From the NCBI GenBank assembly GCA_022606135.1, contig JABYQN010000004.1, forward strand, positions 2,790,001 through 2,854,000: 64,000 nucleotides of DNA, given 5' to 3'. This DNA comes from Fomes fomentarius. Lineage: Eukaryota; Basidiomycota; Agaricomycetes; Polyporales; Polyporaceae. Below are positions 37,387-49,135 of the stretch, one piece after another; the first letter of the stretch is position 1; each line of letters opens with the position of its first letter. The notes under the pieces were generated by a model. The model saw nothing but the letters and a program-made list of their open reading frames with translations. It searched no databases and was not told the DNA's origin. The position numbers and the translations under genes are program-made.

Positions 37387-38342
37387 GGGTGGCGTCGTGG
37401 TGTGGAGACGAGATAAGGGATGAGCCTGAGGGACGCTTCTGTTGCATTTGCATTTGGGCCGGTTAATGTGTGCTGGCACTTGCGTGAACCGCTTCACTGC
37501 ACTCACCTGGGCGACTCACACGGTGGCGGAGAGGGTAGGAGAGAGAGAGAGAGAGCTACAGGCTGAGTGTTGAAGTTGGCCAAGAGAGCGAGCTCGATGC
37601 GGCTCAAGCGCGAGGGTGTGAATAGTAGGGAGTGGTAGGGAAGGAGCGGGGAGCTATCAAGCTCCTGCCATCCTGCTCGGTATATATCCAGTGTCCGAAC
37701 GTTCGATGGCCCTCCCATCCGACTCGTGGCATCCGAGTCTGAGCTCCCGTTGGGGCCCAGGCGGGCAGGTATTAGGCCCACTGCGACGACAGACCCCCAG
37801 TTTGATGTTCTTGCCATCGAACTGAATCCAGAGAACCTGTTACGAACACCGCGCCCGTCTCGGAAGAAGCTGATTCGAGACGTGTGAGACGCGGTAAGAT
37901 GTCAGTGCGTCCCGAACGCTGTGTATGGTACGTTACCAGAAACCAGCCTGCAGCTGGACGGCCTACATTCGGAACAGGCTCTTGAGGTTCTAGGCGGTAT
38001 CGATGCGAGCAAGGAAGTGCTTTTGTCGTCTCGTCTGGCGCTAAGAAAGAGCTGAAGTGACATCGAATCCGCGAGCATTTGAGGGTTTCACCTTAATGCG
38101 CCACAACTTGACTCCTGGAGCCTGTCGGAAGGGAAGAGCACTTCAGGAAGCGCCGGAGAGCTCGGAGCGCGGGGGTTTGTATCCGTGCCTATTACCGTTG
38201 CGCGCTAACTAGTCCGAAGTAACAGTTTCAACCTCCACGGTCACCGTGTCCTTCCTGCAGCGTCATACACTTACCATCCTACCGCCGGTCCAGCTCGCAG
38301 GCCATCTGTAAGGTTAAGAAGAGACTGCGCAAATCAAGCACG
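37387..38342. other. Intergenic region upstream of the Maf-like gene
   Basis: Nearly 1 kb between divergently transcribed genes, presumably carrying both promoters. It has a short GA tract near 37540. No other gene is visible. Confidence 0.5.
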
Positions 38343-39475
38343 ATGAATTTCTTCAGCTCAAAGAAAGTCAAGCTCCCCGACCACAACTGCGTCCTCCCCC
38401 ACGCGCTCAAGATCCCTGCGCTCGAGAAGCTCGTAGGGAAGCGTGTTGTTCTGGCATCAAACAGCCCCCAGCGGAAAGAGATCCTACGGACATTCGTAGG
38501 TCCCTCTCTCCGGGATCGATCAAGAAGAAGAGCTGACACGTGAAATTGATACAGGGCCTCGAGCCCGAGATCGTGCCCTCGACGTTCGAGGAGACGCTCC
38601 CGTATGGAGGGTTCTCTGACCTGCATGAGTATCCTGTTGCGACCGCCACGTACAAGGCAGTTGAGGTGTATGAACGCCTGGTGGTGAATACTACTTCTTC
38701 CCATCAAGCCAAGCCATTAAGCGAGGTCTGACGTATTTCCGCAGACACAGGATCCTGACGATGCTCCGGATCTGGTCATTGCAGGTTCGCCTCCCCATGC
38801 CACCGTGACCTCTGAGGACATGACTGATGCTTTTGTCGTCCCCTAGCTGATACGGTAGTTTTAACGCATGCACCTCCCGAATTGTCAACCACACCGCGGT
38901 TTGTGAACGAACCTGCAGGACCACAAGACATACTCGAGAAGCCTCGAGACAAGGACGACAACATGCGCATGCTACTCGACCTCAACGGCGGAATCTGCGA
39001 AGTCGTGACTGGTGTCTCCATCGGTAGCCCTTTCCTGCTCTGTCATATTTTGCGTAGTAGTCACTGATCTTGTCGTGTGCAAGTCTACCCTGTGCTCGAA
39101 GCCCCGGGTTACAAGATCAAGTAAGCCACTTGGCGCTCGATCCGAGTTTTGTAGCTGACTAGTTGTGGGTGACAGATCGATAGAAGAACGGACTCTTGTC
39201 CATTTTGCTCAGAATGAAGAATATCTACTCAGGGCATACGTTGAGAGCGGGGAGGGCATCGATCGTGCAGGAGGCTTCGCCGTTCAGGTAATCTCACAGT
39301 GCATTTTCTGTCTCAGCTCCGTTCGCTGACAGAGCACCTTCTCTAGGGACTTGGTGGGATGCTCGTCGGCAAGGTAGACGGTGACTACCAAAACGTCGTT
39401 GGGTTCCCGGCAGCGTCATTCTTCAAGTTCCTTGACGTGCTCGTTGAGGAGGAAATCGACTTCCTCTCCGATTGA
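38343..39475 (+). CDS. Maf/Ham1-fold nucleoside triphosphate pyrophosphatase (Maf-like)
   Basis: Seven exons, 38343-38495, 38555-38683, 38745-38784, 38847-39023, 39084-39120, 39176-39287 and 39347-39475, give 258 residues. Maf proteins hydrolyse non-canonical or modified nucleoside triphosphates to monophosphates, cleaning the nucleotide pool. The family signatures are in order: GKRVVLASNSPQRKEIL (substrate loop), ATYKAVEVY, ADTVVLTHA (the catalytic Asp), ILEKPRDKDDNMRML, TGVSI, and the C-terminal ESGEGIDRAGGFAVQGLGG. Length matches eukaryotic Maf-like proteins. It is followed after about 160 bp by a converging MYND gene. Confidence 0.9.
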
Positions 39476-39633
39476 ACAGTCTGGAATCTTAGTCCTTGTA
39501 GACGCCGTTAGTGTAGGATGTCCCCGTCTGCTGGTCAACGTGGCATACAACATGCGCAGGATATCATACTTTATGTGGATCCAGAGATCTCATGCATTAC
39601 CAAGTTCGCCGCCCTTCAACGCACACCGTGCGT

Positions 39634-40582
39634 TCACCGCCTTGTCATCACGACCTTCGGCTTCACGCCCTGCTCAACATGCGCCATGAAGAACGTCTTC
39701 CAAGTATCATGCAACATCTCCTTTCTCAACGCGCGCTCCGTCATCGACCCAAACGGCACCGTCTGCACGGCCAGCGGCGGGCACTCGATCATCGCCGCCG
39801 CGACCGTACCCATCCCGTTCCGCTCCATCTCGTCCGCCATCTGCGACAGCTGCGAGATCGACTCGGGCCACGGGCTCGGGCGGCGCGCGGCGTCGTCGAG
39901 CTCGATCACCACCGCGTCCTCGACGCGAAAGTACTTGCCCGCGTTCCCGCCGTGCTCCGCCTCGCCGCGCGGGGAGAGGGTGACGTAGAGGAGATGCGTG
40001 CGTGCGCGCGAGACGTCGAGCGGGAGGCGCAGGGCCTGGATCGTCGCCGCCATGAGGGTCGGGTTGTGGAAGCGGACCCATCGTTCGAGTCGCTGGTCGA
40101 GCTCGTACATCGATACGCCATCGACGAGCATGAGTCGTTCGAGGAGGCCGGCGGGCGTGGCCTCGTGCGCCTTGAGCCGGCTTGCGAGCAGGCCGTTGTT
40201 TTCGCACGCTGTCTTGTGGTTCTGGAGGCGCAGGGTGTAAGATGTATATATGTGCCAGATGTGAGCTTATGAGTGAGCCGATCGTGACGGACCTTCCAAT
40301 CGGCCTTCTGACATTCTTTCGAGCAATACGCTTGTGACTAGTATGCATACGGCGCGCCGCCCTCAGTCCTCAGAGTCAGGTCCGGTAAATAGAATGGATG
40401 TGCTCACTCTACATCTCGAGCAAGCAAAAAGCTGCTTCTGATCTCCAGGAGCGTAGCAATGATTGCACTAAAACAACAGACAAGACGGTCGTTCAACAGC
40501 GATCTACACAACTTGCAAATGCGAGCTTTAGGGGGCTCACCTTCCGGTACATAGATTTCTTCGGCTTCGAAGTTGTGCTCAT
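39634..40582 (-). CDS. N-terminal MYND zinc-finger protein
   Basis: Four exons, 40541-40582, 40408-40467, 40293-40337 and 39634-40221, all in phase 0, give 244 residues. Three short exons rebuild a full MYND finger at residues ~15-55: CNHC, then ACSRC, AYCSKEC, DWKNH and C. The remaining ~190 residues (LERWVRFHNPTLMAATIQAL, then DVSRARTHLLYVTLSPRG) match no domain I can name. This MYND-first layout is common in mushroom proteins of unknown function and differs from the MYND-last ankyrin proteins in this window. The zinc ligands are complete, so the finger should fold. The start lies 233 bp from the MYND-ankyrin pseudogene start on the opposite strand. Confidence 0.75.
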
Positions 40583-40815
40583 GATCCTTGCTTTGTGGAA
40601 CCAAGTTGTGTCTCCCGACCAGCGCTCAATTGACGGGCCTCCTTCGCCTGTCCCCTATCCACATTCCCACGCCTCATTTTACGGGTGAGTAGTTCAAATG
40701 TATGGACCACCCACTCACATATGACCACTTGCCATCCTCAGAAAGAGTATCGTCAAAGTCGCTCGCTAAAACACCGTAACCGCTCTCAACCTACGTTCTG
40801 GCTTAGTTCGACGTT

Positions 40816-41898
40816 ATGGCGGCTCTCTTGCACGATCTCCGCTTCCAACATGTCATGTCGCAGTTGTTCTCTACCGAAGGACGGTAAGTTGTCTCGTTCA
40901 ATCTGGTACGTCGAAAACTAACACAACACGGTATACTTCGTGATGCAGATCTCTGGACGATTTGCTGAAAACGTGAGTCTCAAATCCAGTAGACCATGTT
41001 GAGTTATGTGCTCAGGGGCCAGCATACAGGGACGACACGCTTTCTGGCGCAGAATCGCAGAGACTGCGTCTCCACTTCTCATCCGCGCGAATGATCCCGC
41101 CACCGTGGTTCGACGATTCGTTCGGGAATGCAGTCTATACGGGGGACCTTACTACTCTGAAGAAGTTGCACGCAGACAAGCTCACGGGGCACCTCAAGGC
41201 TAGCGGTAACGAGGAGGCCGCCCGTGCAGCCACCGTCAAAGATATCTACGAGATGCGCTGGAATATGACTGGCATGCCCATCTTCGATGTGATACTACTC
41301 TCGATCACCTTCAACAGCAGACTCCGCCCGTCCCTCCTCCAAACAGCTTGCTGGCTCATCGACGACATCGGGATTCCCGTTGACGGTCGCGACCTCTCCG
41401 GGTCGACCGCCCTCCATTACGCCATCTCGAGCAAGCGGAAGTTCGACGCCGAGTACGCGCAGATACTCTACGAGGCTGGAGGAAGCGTCACCGACCGCAA
41501 CCGGTGCGGCAGCACGCCCGCACACGACCTCATCGTTTTCCTGGCAGTCCGAGAACCAGCCGTCGTCCGCTGCTGCACTCAAGTGGTAGCTCGAGCACGG
41601 CGGGAACCTGGACGTCAAGGACACTGACGGAGTGACCCCGCGCGAGGCTGTTGACGTCACGAGGCAGCACGCGGCGAGGGACTTCACGATGGAGATGTGG
41701 AGGGTCGTGGACGACGAGGACAGGCGGCGCGAGCGGCTTGCGGGTGAGATATGCGCGTTCTGCGGTTGCCCCCCGCGGGACGGCGTGGGCCTTATTGAGT
41801 GCGCGAAGTGCCAGAGCGTGCGGTATTGCTCGGCCCCCTTGGACTGTCAAAAGACCGACTGGCCTCATCACGAGCCGCTCTGCAAGACGGCTGAGTAA
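40816..41898 (+). pseudogene. MYND-ankyrin gene, broken copy 2
   Basis: It is homologous to the intact gene at 84-1185 over its full length and has the same three-exon layout. Exon 1 starts MAALLHDLRFQHVMSQLF; a 24-nt second exon (SLDDLLK) is followed by an acceptor at ~41031. Ankyrin-like and C-terminal MYND segments (CAFCGCPP, CAKC, RYC, HHEPLC) are recognisable. Two lesions break it: a frameshift near 41537-41541 after PAHDLIV, and an in-frame TAG at 41587-41589 where the paralogue has Tyr in LKWYLEHGG. Sequence away from the lesions still reads as coding, so the loss looks moderately recent. A sequencing error could mimic the frameshift but is unlikely to explain both lesions. Confidence 0.75.
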
Positions 41899-42019
41899 GG
41901 CATCACCTCGACCAGTACATTTGTTCATGCCCCTAGGCTATCGTATCCCATGAGAGTACCAATTGCGAGTTGTCCGCCTTTTCTAGCCGAATAAAAAATA
42001 TCTCGTGTCACGCTGGTGC

Positions 42020-42290
42020 TGACAGTATGAGCTTCCCGGCTACCTGTAGATCAACAACGATCTCATGTTTTTCTGTATCGCATGTCATTGTTCAACATGT
42101 TCGCTTGCGTAGTGCATTCTGAAATGGGTCCCGCGCGTCTGTTGGTCCATACAATTCGACTTCGGTGGAATCGCGGATGCGTACCATGACGACTCGCCGT
42201 CTGGCTCTTGCGATAACTCGCCAACTGCTTGCTTCGACATGCTAAGGTTGAATATTGAAAGTCCATAGTAGTCCCTACTGGTACTACAAG
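42020..42290. repeat. Duplicated non-coding block P, copy 1
   Basis: It matches 58790-59100 with interruptions. Shared words include GCTACCTGTAGATCAACAA, GCGTACCATGACGAC and TGCTTCGACATGCTA (TGCTTCAACATGCTA in the other copy). On the minus strand both copies keep an open frame with similar peptides (DGESSWYASAIPP versus DGKSSWYASSIPP). It sits between a MYND-ankyrin pseudogene and a type-1 reductase gene, as does the other copy. Its function is unknown. Confidence 0.7.
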
Positions 42291-42865
42291 TCATATATCG
42301 GAACTAGGTCGAGTCACTGATTTCCCACGCCCCCTTACGATGATGTTGGGAATCGCATCGTCCCTGCATCGTCCGGTCTACAGCCATGCATTCAAATGCA
42401 AACCATACAGCTCGCAACATTTACCATCGATGCCGATACATACGGTTGGTCTCACCCTACAATATCTATCTCCGTCCATCCATAGCGCTGGGGATCATTC
42501 GCTTACTCATTCTCAGTTCTACTACAGGCGCACTGGCAGTTAGCACTTAATCCTCCCGCCGAGGAAGACTTGACCTGAAAGGTACCCACTTCGTCTCCGT
42601 GAATCCTCGCACGACTGTTGAGCCCGCCTCTGCTGGAATGTGAAACGTGATGCCATTCCATTGTTCAACATCAGCACATTACTAAGTATCCAGCCAGGAT
42701 GCCATACTATGTCATGCAGTGGACTGCGGACGCGAATGGGGGGTCAGTATTAAGTTCGGTCTTATGGCAACAATTTGAGGTGCTCGTCGTGGCAAGTTGC
42801 GTCAAAACTCGAGGCGCGACCACGGCCAATATGGTGAGTCTCAGGGACAGGTCGCCAATGTTCAC

Positions 42866-42873
42866 TATATAAG
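42866..42873 (+). promoter_or_regulatory. TATA box of reductase A
   Basis: TATATAAG lies 55 bp before the start codon of the type-1 reductase A. Similar TATAAG words precede D, E and F at about 40 bp. Confidence 0.6.
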
Positions 42874-42920
42874 AGCCAGTGGATAGAACAACCACAGCGA
42901 TCAACCAGAGCCACCATACC

Positions 42921-44247
42921 ATGTCCATCTCGAAGCAGCAAAAAGCACTCCTCATACACTACGAGGGCGGTCCTCTCGTCTTGCAGGATGTCGACGTCGG
43001 ATCCCCGGATCCGGAAGACGTGCTAGTCAAGGTCGAAGCCGCCGGCCTGGCCCCGCTCGACTGGAAGATACAGACACATGGGATCCTGTCTCCCGCGTGG
43101 CCGCAAATCCTAGGTTGGGACGGTGCCGGAGTCGTCGTTGCTGTCGGCTCGGCGGTTACCAACCTCAAGGTCGGAGATCGCGTGTAAGTGGCATCTCTGT
43201 GAATCACTGAAGGAGATCATACTCAACGCGTTTGTACCTGCGTGGATAGAGCTTTACAAGGGCCGTTTGATCCTCTCAGACGCACGTTGCAGCAGTACGT
43301 GGTAACGCTGGCTGACATCGCAATCAAAGTATGATAGGCTTGTCCTCTCTCTCGTGTGGATCCAGTCAGTAACACCATGTCTGGAATTAGATACCGGATA
43401 GCCTGTCCTTCGATGATGCTGTCACTCTACCAGTGTCTATCGGCACAGTAGCTGCCCCGCTTTACAACAAACACGAGAAGGCACAGAGTGCCAAGCTTAT
43501 CGCCCCCTGGGAGGATGGCGGGAGGACACTCTACGCTGGCAAGCCTGCTGTCGTGCTCGGTGGCGCCTCGATTGTGGGGCAGGGTGGTGCGTTATCCTCA
43601 CACTGCCTTTACAACGCATCCTTCTATGCTGACATCGACGCGGATAATCTTTCCAGCTCTCCAGTTCCTCAGACTCTCCGGCTTCTCGCCCATTATCACA
43701 ACTGCATCCCTGCGCAACAGCGAGTTGGTCAAGTTCTTTGGCGCAACCCACGTTATCGACCGTACGCTCACACGAGCAGCTCTCGTATCCGAGATCCAGA
43801 GAATCGCTGAAGGACCCATCGGCCTCGTGTACGACGCAATCTCTCTACCTGACACGAAGGAGATTGGATACGACGTCCTCGCTGCGGGCGGTTCCCTCAT
43901 CATAGTCGTCCCTGAGTCTATCAGCGGCCACAAGCTGCCGGTCTCTGCGGAGAAGCACGTCGTCACCACCATGGGGTTGCTCGCTATCCCCGAGAACCGC
44001 GAGTTCGGAGCGAAGCTCGCGAGAGAGGCCGAGAAGCTGCTCGAGCAAGGACTGATCAAGGTACGACGTGCGTTGCGTCACGCTCGTATACGGTTCACTG
44101 ACTTTCGTGCGCGCCGGTGTGGGCTAGCCTGGTCCCGTGGAGGTGCTCTCTGGGGGATTGCATGCGGTCCAAGGAGGCTTGGACAGGCTCAAGGCTGATC
44201 AGGTCAGTGGGAAGAAGCTGGTCGTGCACCCCCATGACAGGGTGTAA
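42921..44247 (+). CDS. Type-1 MDR reductase A (ToxD-like GroES/NAD(P)-binding oxidoreductase)
   Basis: Five exons, 42921-43183, 43250-43328, 43391-43586, 43657-44060 and 44128-44247, give 353 residues. The N-terminal GroES-like fold reads SPDPEDVLVKVEAAGLAPLD and ILGWDGAGVVVAVGSAV. The Rossmann NAD(P)-binding site is VVLGGASIVGQG. The catalytic-zinc ligands of alcohol dehydrogenases are missing, so this belongs to the zinc-free enoyl/quinone reductase branch of the medium-chain superfamily. In fungi such proteins include trans-acting enoyl reductases of polyketide pathways and stand-alone quinone or enal reductases. No polyketide synthase is in the window, so the substrate is unknown. It is the most diverged of the four type-1 copies. 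It is intact, with all splice sites GT-AG. Confidence 0.88.
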
Positions 44248-45030
44248 GATCTCTCGGTCTTGCAATATCGGAGAGGGCTTGACAGTGTGTTCCATCGGGC
44301 TGCCAACGAGATGCCCTGGTGTCCGCCGCATATTGTAGGATGCGATGCTTGTGCAATTCAATAATCATAACGCATGACTATCCGGCTCGCTCTGCCTGAG
44401 AATGGTCTCAATCCGAGCGGCTACGTAGGAAGACCGGTGAGAGATCATCTCGGACTGGAGGGCTCCATCTAGTTGCTCGCTATAGCGAATCATTGTGAGT
44501 TGCTCTCCTATCACGTCACTCTGTCGCTGACACTATGTCCATTCTTTCAACTAAGTCAGAAGTGACAATGTGTTGTACCGGTCTTCGGGGAGTCCGCTGA
44601 CTGTGTTTCGACCAGATGAACAGCGTGAGGACGAATGACTAAGATCGAAGTAAGCCGTACTTCACTCAATCGTATCAAAATTTGTGTCATTCATTCGGAC
44701 CCTCGGTCATCCCATGATAACAGATGGAATCCTTAGCTGCTGAGTCAGACAGTGCGAGCGCCCGGGATTGAATATTGACCAACGCCTCCCAACTGGCTTC
44801 CCGCATGTCCATATAGCGAGCGTTACAAAGCAGCTTGCCGAGCAACCCGTACATTTCAGTCTCTGTTATCATCGGACTTTCAATCGGTTTCTCACGCAAT
44901 GAGGCGACACTACGTGGTTCGTGCGATACACACGAGTCGTGACTCAGGGTTCCACTGGTCCACTACACGCAGTACTTCTACTTCTCGTCTCTCACAAACG
45001 TTAATCGTACCTCACATCTCCACAGGCTCA
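44248..45030. other. Intergenic spacer between reductase A and the type-2 fragment
   Basis: I see no gene in this ~0.8 kb. Short open frames have no family resemblance. Confidence 0.5.
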
Positions 45031-45255
45031 AGAAAGGACGAATCATGTACGACGAGATTCCAACAAGTGAGACACTTATATAAACTGGTTGTTACCGTAC
45101 GTGTACTGATCGGAGTCTGCACTATGCTGGCACTAGGACGTCATTATATCTCAAATACCTGGACGCCACCAGGGTATCCCGTGTCTGGAAAGACGACGGT
45201 CTACGACGAATCGCAAACCATCGATCTCGGGAACGTTCTCCACCATGAGTTCCAG
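45031..45255 (+). pseudogene. 5' fragment of a type-2 MDR reductase
   Basis: It carries remnants of exon 1 (GRIMYDEIPTS, compare GRVIYKEIPTG in copy B) and exon 2 (GYPVSGKTTVYDESQTIDL). Similarity stops after about 90 nt of exon 2, and nothing resembling the remaining nine exons follows. It lies 455 bp upstream of the intact copy B in the same orientation, so it is probably the stump of an older tandem copy. Confidence 0.7.
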
Positions 45256-45616
45256 GTGAGACCAAAGTTGGTTTATTATGGCTCTTTTAGGTTGAATCAA
45301 GGTTGGTTAGACAGGCTTCAGCTATGAGCTCAGGTTGTTGCTGTTGAAAGAGTAGGTAGGCCATCAACCCCTATGATCCTGAGTCAAGGGAATGCAGGAC
45401 ATGAGGTCACGGTGTTTCTCTATTAATGCCTATCTCATCTTTCATCCGCGTCTTATTTGTCCTCGTCATCCATTACGAGAGTCACAGTGCGTTTGCGCGC
45501 TCCGACTGAATTCCTCGGGTCGGGAGCATTACCGTTACTTCAATGAGTAAGCCATATTCTCTCACGTTGAGCTGCACGTTGGATATGAGTGGTGCTGTTG
45601 AACTTTATGGGGACCA

Positions 45617-45623
45617 TATAAAT
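45617..45623 (+). promoter_or_regulatory. TATA box of reductase B
   Basis: TATAAAT lies 87 bp before the start codon of the type-2 reductase B. Confidence 0.5.
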
Positions 45624-45709
45624 GGGACGTTCATGGGCGATTTGACTTCTCATTAGGTTTTATCCACCATCCTCTCGTCCCCCGCAGACACGACCATCCT
45701 CACTCTATC

Positions 45710-47450
45710 ATGGCTCCAATCAACAACGGACGTGTTATATACAAGGAGATCCCAACAGGTAACCCTCCACACGCAGTACTGTAAGCATGACCGAGTGCTG
45801 ACATCTGTCACCGTTCTATCTGGCTCGTACACCCCGTCCTCCACCTCTCGTCAGGATATCCTGTGCCCGGCAAGACGATGGTGTATGACGAGTCGCAGAC
45901 CATTGATCTCGACAACGAGCCTCTTCAAGGGGGCATCCTTGTGAAGACTCTCGTGCTATCCATCGATCCGTACCTCCGGCACAGGATGCAGAAGGAGAAT
46001 CCTCTCGGCTTCTTCGTATGTCTTCGTTCACGCACTACCCGTGTGTACCCGCATAGGCGGCCGCCGCTGACGCTGGTGTATTACTAGCCCATGTTCAAGG
46101 TCGGCGAACCGTGAGTCACCCAACAGCTTGAATTGGTGCTATTCGCACCGGTCCGTGTCGTCTTCACCGGAAGCTCATTCTTTCTGTTCTCGGGCGGTAG
46201 TCTGGACAATGGTGGCGTGGGGGTCGTCATCCGGTCAGAAGATCCTTCTTTCAAGCCTGGACACCACGTTACTGGAGGTTTGGTCACTGGATCTTTCCGT
46301 AAGTTCTGCCTAGCGCACGTTTCCACATGATGATAACAATTTCATTCCGGCAGCTTTCCAGAAATATGTTGTTTTTACAGACACCAAGGGCCTCAGAGTC
46401 ATCGAGAACAAGGAGACTCTTCCGTGGTCAGCCTACGTTGGCGTGTTGGGATTGGCAGGTTACTCTTCAAAGCTTTCATCGTGCATGAACTGGGCAATGC
46501 TCAATTGTGTTTAGGACGGACCGCTCATCATGGATGGATGGAGTACTCGCACGCAAAGCAGGTGAGTACTGTTCGGATCTCACCTGTCCAGGCGACCCCT
46601 CACACTTCATGCACACAGGGTGATATCGCGTTTGTAACTGCCGCTTCTGGTACGTGGTCTGAATTATGGTTCGGGATAACTAGCAACGACCTGCATCTAC
46701 CATGCATCATTACAATAGGTCTCGTCGGAGCGTGAGTGTTGTCGATGTTGTTTGTAGGCAACTCCAAGCGCTGATTCACTAGCCTTTTTTACCGCACAGA
46801 ACTGTGGTCCAGCTCGCCAAGTCTCAAGGCTTGAAGGTCATCGCGTCCGCCGGTTCCGAGGAAAAGGTGGAGTTTGTCCGCTCGCTCGGCGCGGATATTA
46901 CCTTCAACTACAAGACGACCAGTACCAAGGAGGTCCTTGCGAAAGAAGGTCCAGTCAACGTGTATGTGACAACTGCAGATGGCAGATTACTGGCGACTAA
47001 AGCTCAGACGCTCACCATCTAGCTATTGGGATAACGTCGGCGGCGAGTCTCTCGAAGCTGCCCTGGAGTATGCCGCACAGAAAGCTCAATTCATCGTAAG
47101 TCGCGCTCTCATCCGCCGTCTACGATCCGGCACACTCTGATTGCCCACAACTTGACCTATCACAGATATGCGGTTCTATCTCGAACTACAACACAGACGA
47201 GCCTTACAACGTGAAGAACCTGCAGAATCTCGTCTGGCGCGAGGTCACGTTCCATGGCTTCCTCACCACCTCGCTCATGGACAAATATGAAGACGAGTTC
47301 TTCCGGACCGTCCCCGCACGCATCGCCAGCGGTGAGATCAAATACAAGGAACACCGCGTTCGCGGGCTTGAGAATGCCGGACAGGCCATTGTGGACGTAC
47401 AGAATGGGAAGAACTTCGGGAAGATGGTCGTTGTGGTTGCTGAGGAGTGA
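45710..47450 (+). CDS. Type-2 MDR reductase B (alkenal/prostaglandin-reductase-like)
   Basis: Eleven exons with consistent phases (45710-45758, 45855-46015, 46088-46110, 46201-46298, 46354-46458, 46515-46561, 46619-46649, 46719-46731, 46800-46961, 47023-47095, 47166-47450) give 348 residues. The family is the NADP-dependent double-bond reductases that include leukotriene B4 12-hydroxydehydrogenase and alkenal reductases. Marks are VLSIDPYLRHRMQ, FVTAASGLVGATVVQLAK (Rossmann glycine loop), GLKVIASAGSEEKVEFVR, GADITFNYKT, YWDNVGGESLEAAL, CGSISNYN and IASGEIKYKEH. It would reduce carbon-carbon double bonds next to carbonyls, as in reactive aldehydes. Exons of 23 nt and 13 nt are conserved in copy C. 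The gene is intact; the physiological substrate is not known. Confidence 0.9.
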
Positions 47451-47817
47451 ATCTAAGTGATAAGTTGTATAGGACCGTGTATCCAGAAAGTCTGTGTTTT
47501 ACATTTTAACATCCACGTCTTTCAAGATGCGGAATACATATGTTAGCAACCCCGACAACGCGCGCCAGAGCAGAGGAGAGTTCCACGATTGCGAGGCTGA
47601 CGAGCGATTCGAGTAAGACGAGGTACTACATAAAGGAGAGAGAGTCGGTATCGCATATAACACGAAAGGCGCAAGAATCAAGAAGGGTAGAAGGCGGGTG
47701 AAAGACGAAGCAAGCTTGTACGAGAGCCAGTCGAAGCTCCAAGCCTGAGGTGTACAATGGCACTCAGATCCATGAGGGAGGCGCACGGAGAAGTGCACGA
47801 CGCCCGAGAGCGAGCCT

Positions 47818-49135
47818 CTAGTTGAGGAACAGACGCGTGACGTCTGAGGCTGGATGGCGCGACAACATTCGGCCTGAGGGAATGGTGAATTCGGGGAGGA
47901 CGACGGACAGCGGCATGATATTTGGACAGTAGTCGATGTCGCATGATGACATTGACCAATGGGGGAGGTCGCGCATCCAGGCACGAGCTGATGGTCGAAG
48001 GCATACCGAGGATGGCTCGATGGAGTGGCAGAGAAGCAGTTCTGGCAGCAGCATGAGGATACGTACTCCTCTGATGTCGCATGAGGCAAGGATCCGCATG
48101 TCCTCCGCGCACAGCGGCGAGGCGAAGGAGGATGCGACGGTGCCTGGTACGTGGCATTCTCCATCGTCGGACTTGGAGGATAACCCCCAGGCATCGAGCA
48201 TCGAAAGGATACATCATCTGGAATATATGGCGGAGGAGGGTCCATATGGCTACGATGAGTGTGCGTGTCTGCATAATGGGAGTGCATAGGTGAAGTATAC
48301 GAAGGAGGAGCGACAGTAGGAGAGAGCGGTGCACCGCAAGGCACACGGTACGTCTGTTCGCGCCACAGTGATGTACGAACCTCATCTGTGGCGAGAGGGA
48401 AAGCAATGTTGGTGATCGAAGGGCGGCGCCAGGGAGGGAGCTGCCTTAGCTGAGACATCGGTGCATGAGTAGTGGACTCTGGGACACGGAAGCCCGCGTC
48501 GAGGCTAGCTTGTCTTTGGAGCTGCTGAGCGGATATCTGGGCTCGGGAATCCCGCGCGACGTCATCAGCAGTCCACAGAAGGGGACGTGCGCGCATGTAG
48601 AGGCTGCTGGTCATCGACGGACGCGGAGTGGAGTAATCAGATGGGTGTGACCTCATGGTCCGCGCAGGACCTAGAATGAGGATGCGAGTGAGCAGATTTC
48701 AGCGAAGGAACCGTGGAGAGCTGAGCTGACGTTCGTATACATTGAAGACGACGTTCTGCGAGCTGCGCGGGGAGGAAGCGCTGGATACCGGAACCTGGGA
48801 GAAGAGTAGATCGGCATGGTTGTGTCCAGGAGCGAAGACATCGCCCTCGAGACCAAGAGCTGACTGGGGAGAAGACTCCGGGATAGTCTGAACAGTACTC
48901 GCAACACTGACTGGATAGAGCAGTGGAGGACTGTGCCCAGGAGATGCTACGGACAACATGTATGAGAAGACGCGGTGCATTATTCAGACTATAAATGACA
49001 GGTACCATCGTCAATCTCATACCCGAAGTCAGGCGCTGAGCCAAACTTTTCAATCGGCGACATCAGAAGGGTACTGATATCGATGTCCATGCCAGCGAGT
49101 ACAGAGTCATGCTCTGCTTGAGTGACGGAATGCAT
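47818..49135 (-). CDS. Hypothetical protein between reductases B and C, tentative five-exon gene
   Basis: Exons 49006-49135, 48731-48946, 48213-48670, 48067-48171 and 47818-48015 keep phase throughout and give 368 residues, starting MHSVTQAEHDSVLAGMDID. The middle is rich in Pro, Ser and His (MDPPPPYIPDD); the end reads LPEFTIPSGRMLSRHPASDV. I recognise no domain, signal peptide or membrane helix. The model is supported by consistent phases and the natural look of the C-terminal part. One donor (GTCAGC) is weak. Reading through the last two introns instead keeps one long frame to 47499 with a hydrophobic C-terminus, so the 3' end is uncertain. It converges with reductase B. Confidence 0.4.

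Noticed and set aside
47499..48656. Single long minus-strand frame of 385 codons
   Set aside because: A spliced model ending at 47818 gives a more natural C-terminus and consistent phases; the long frame may come from introns without stops.
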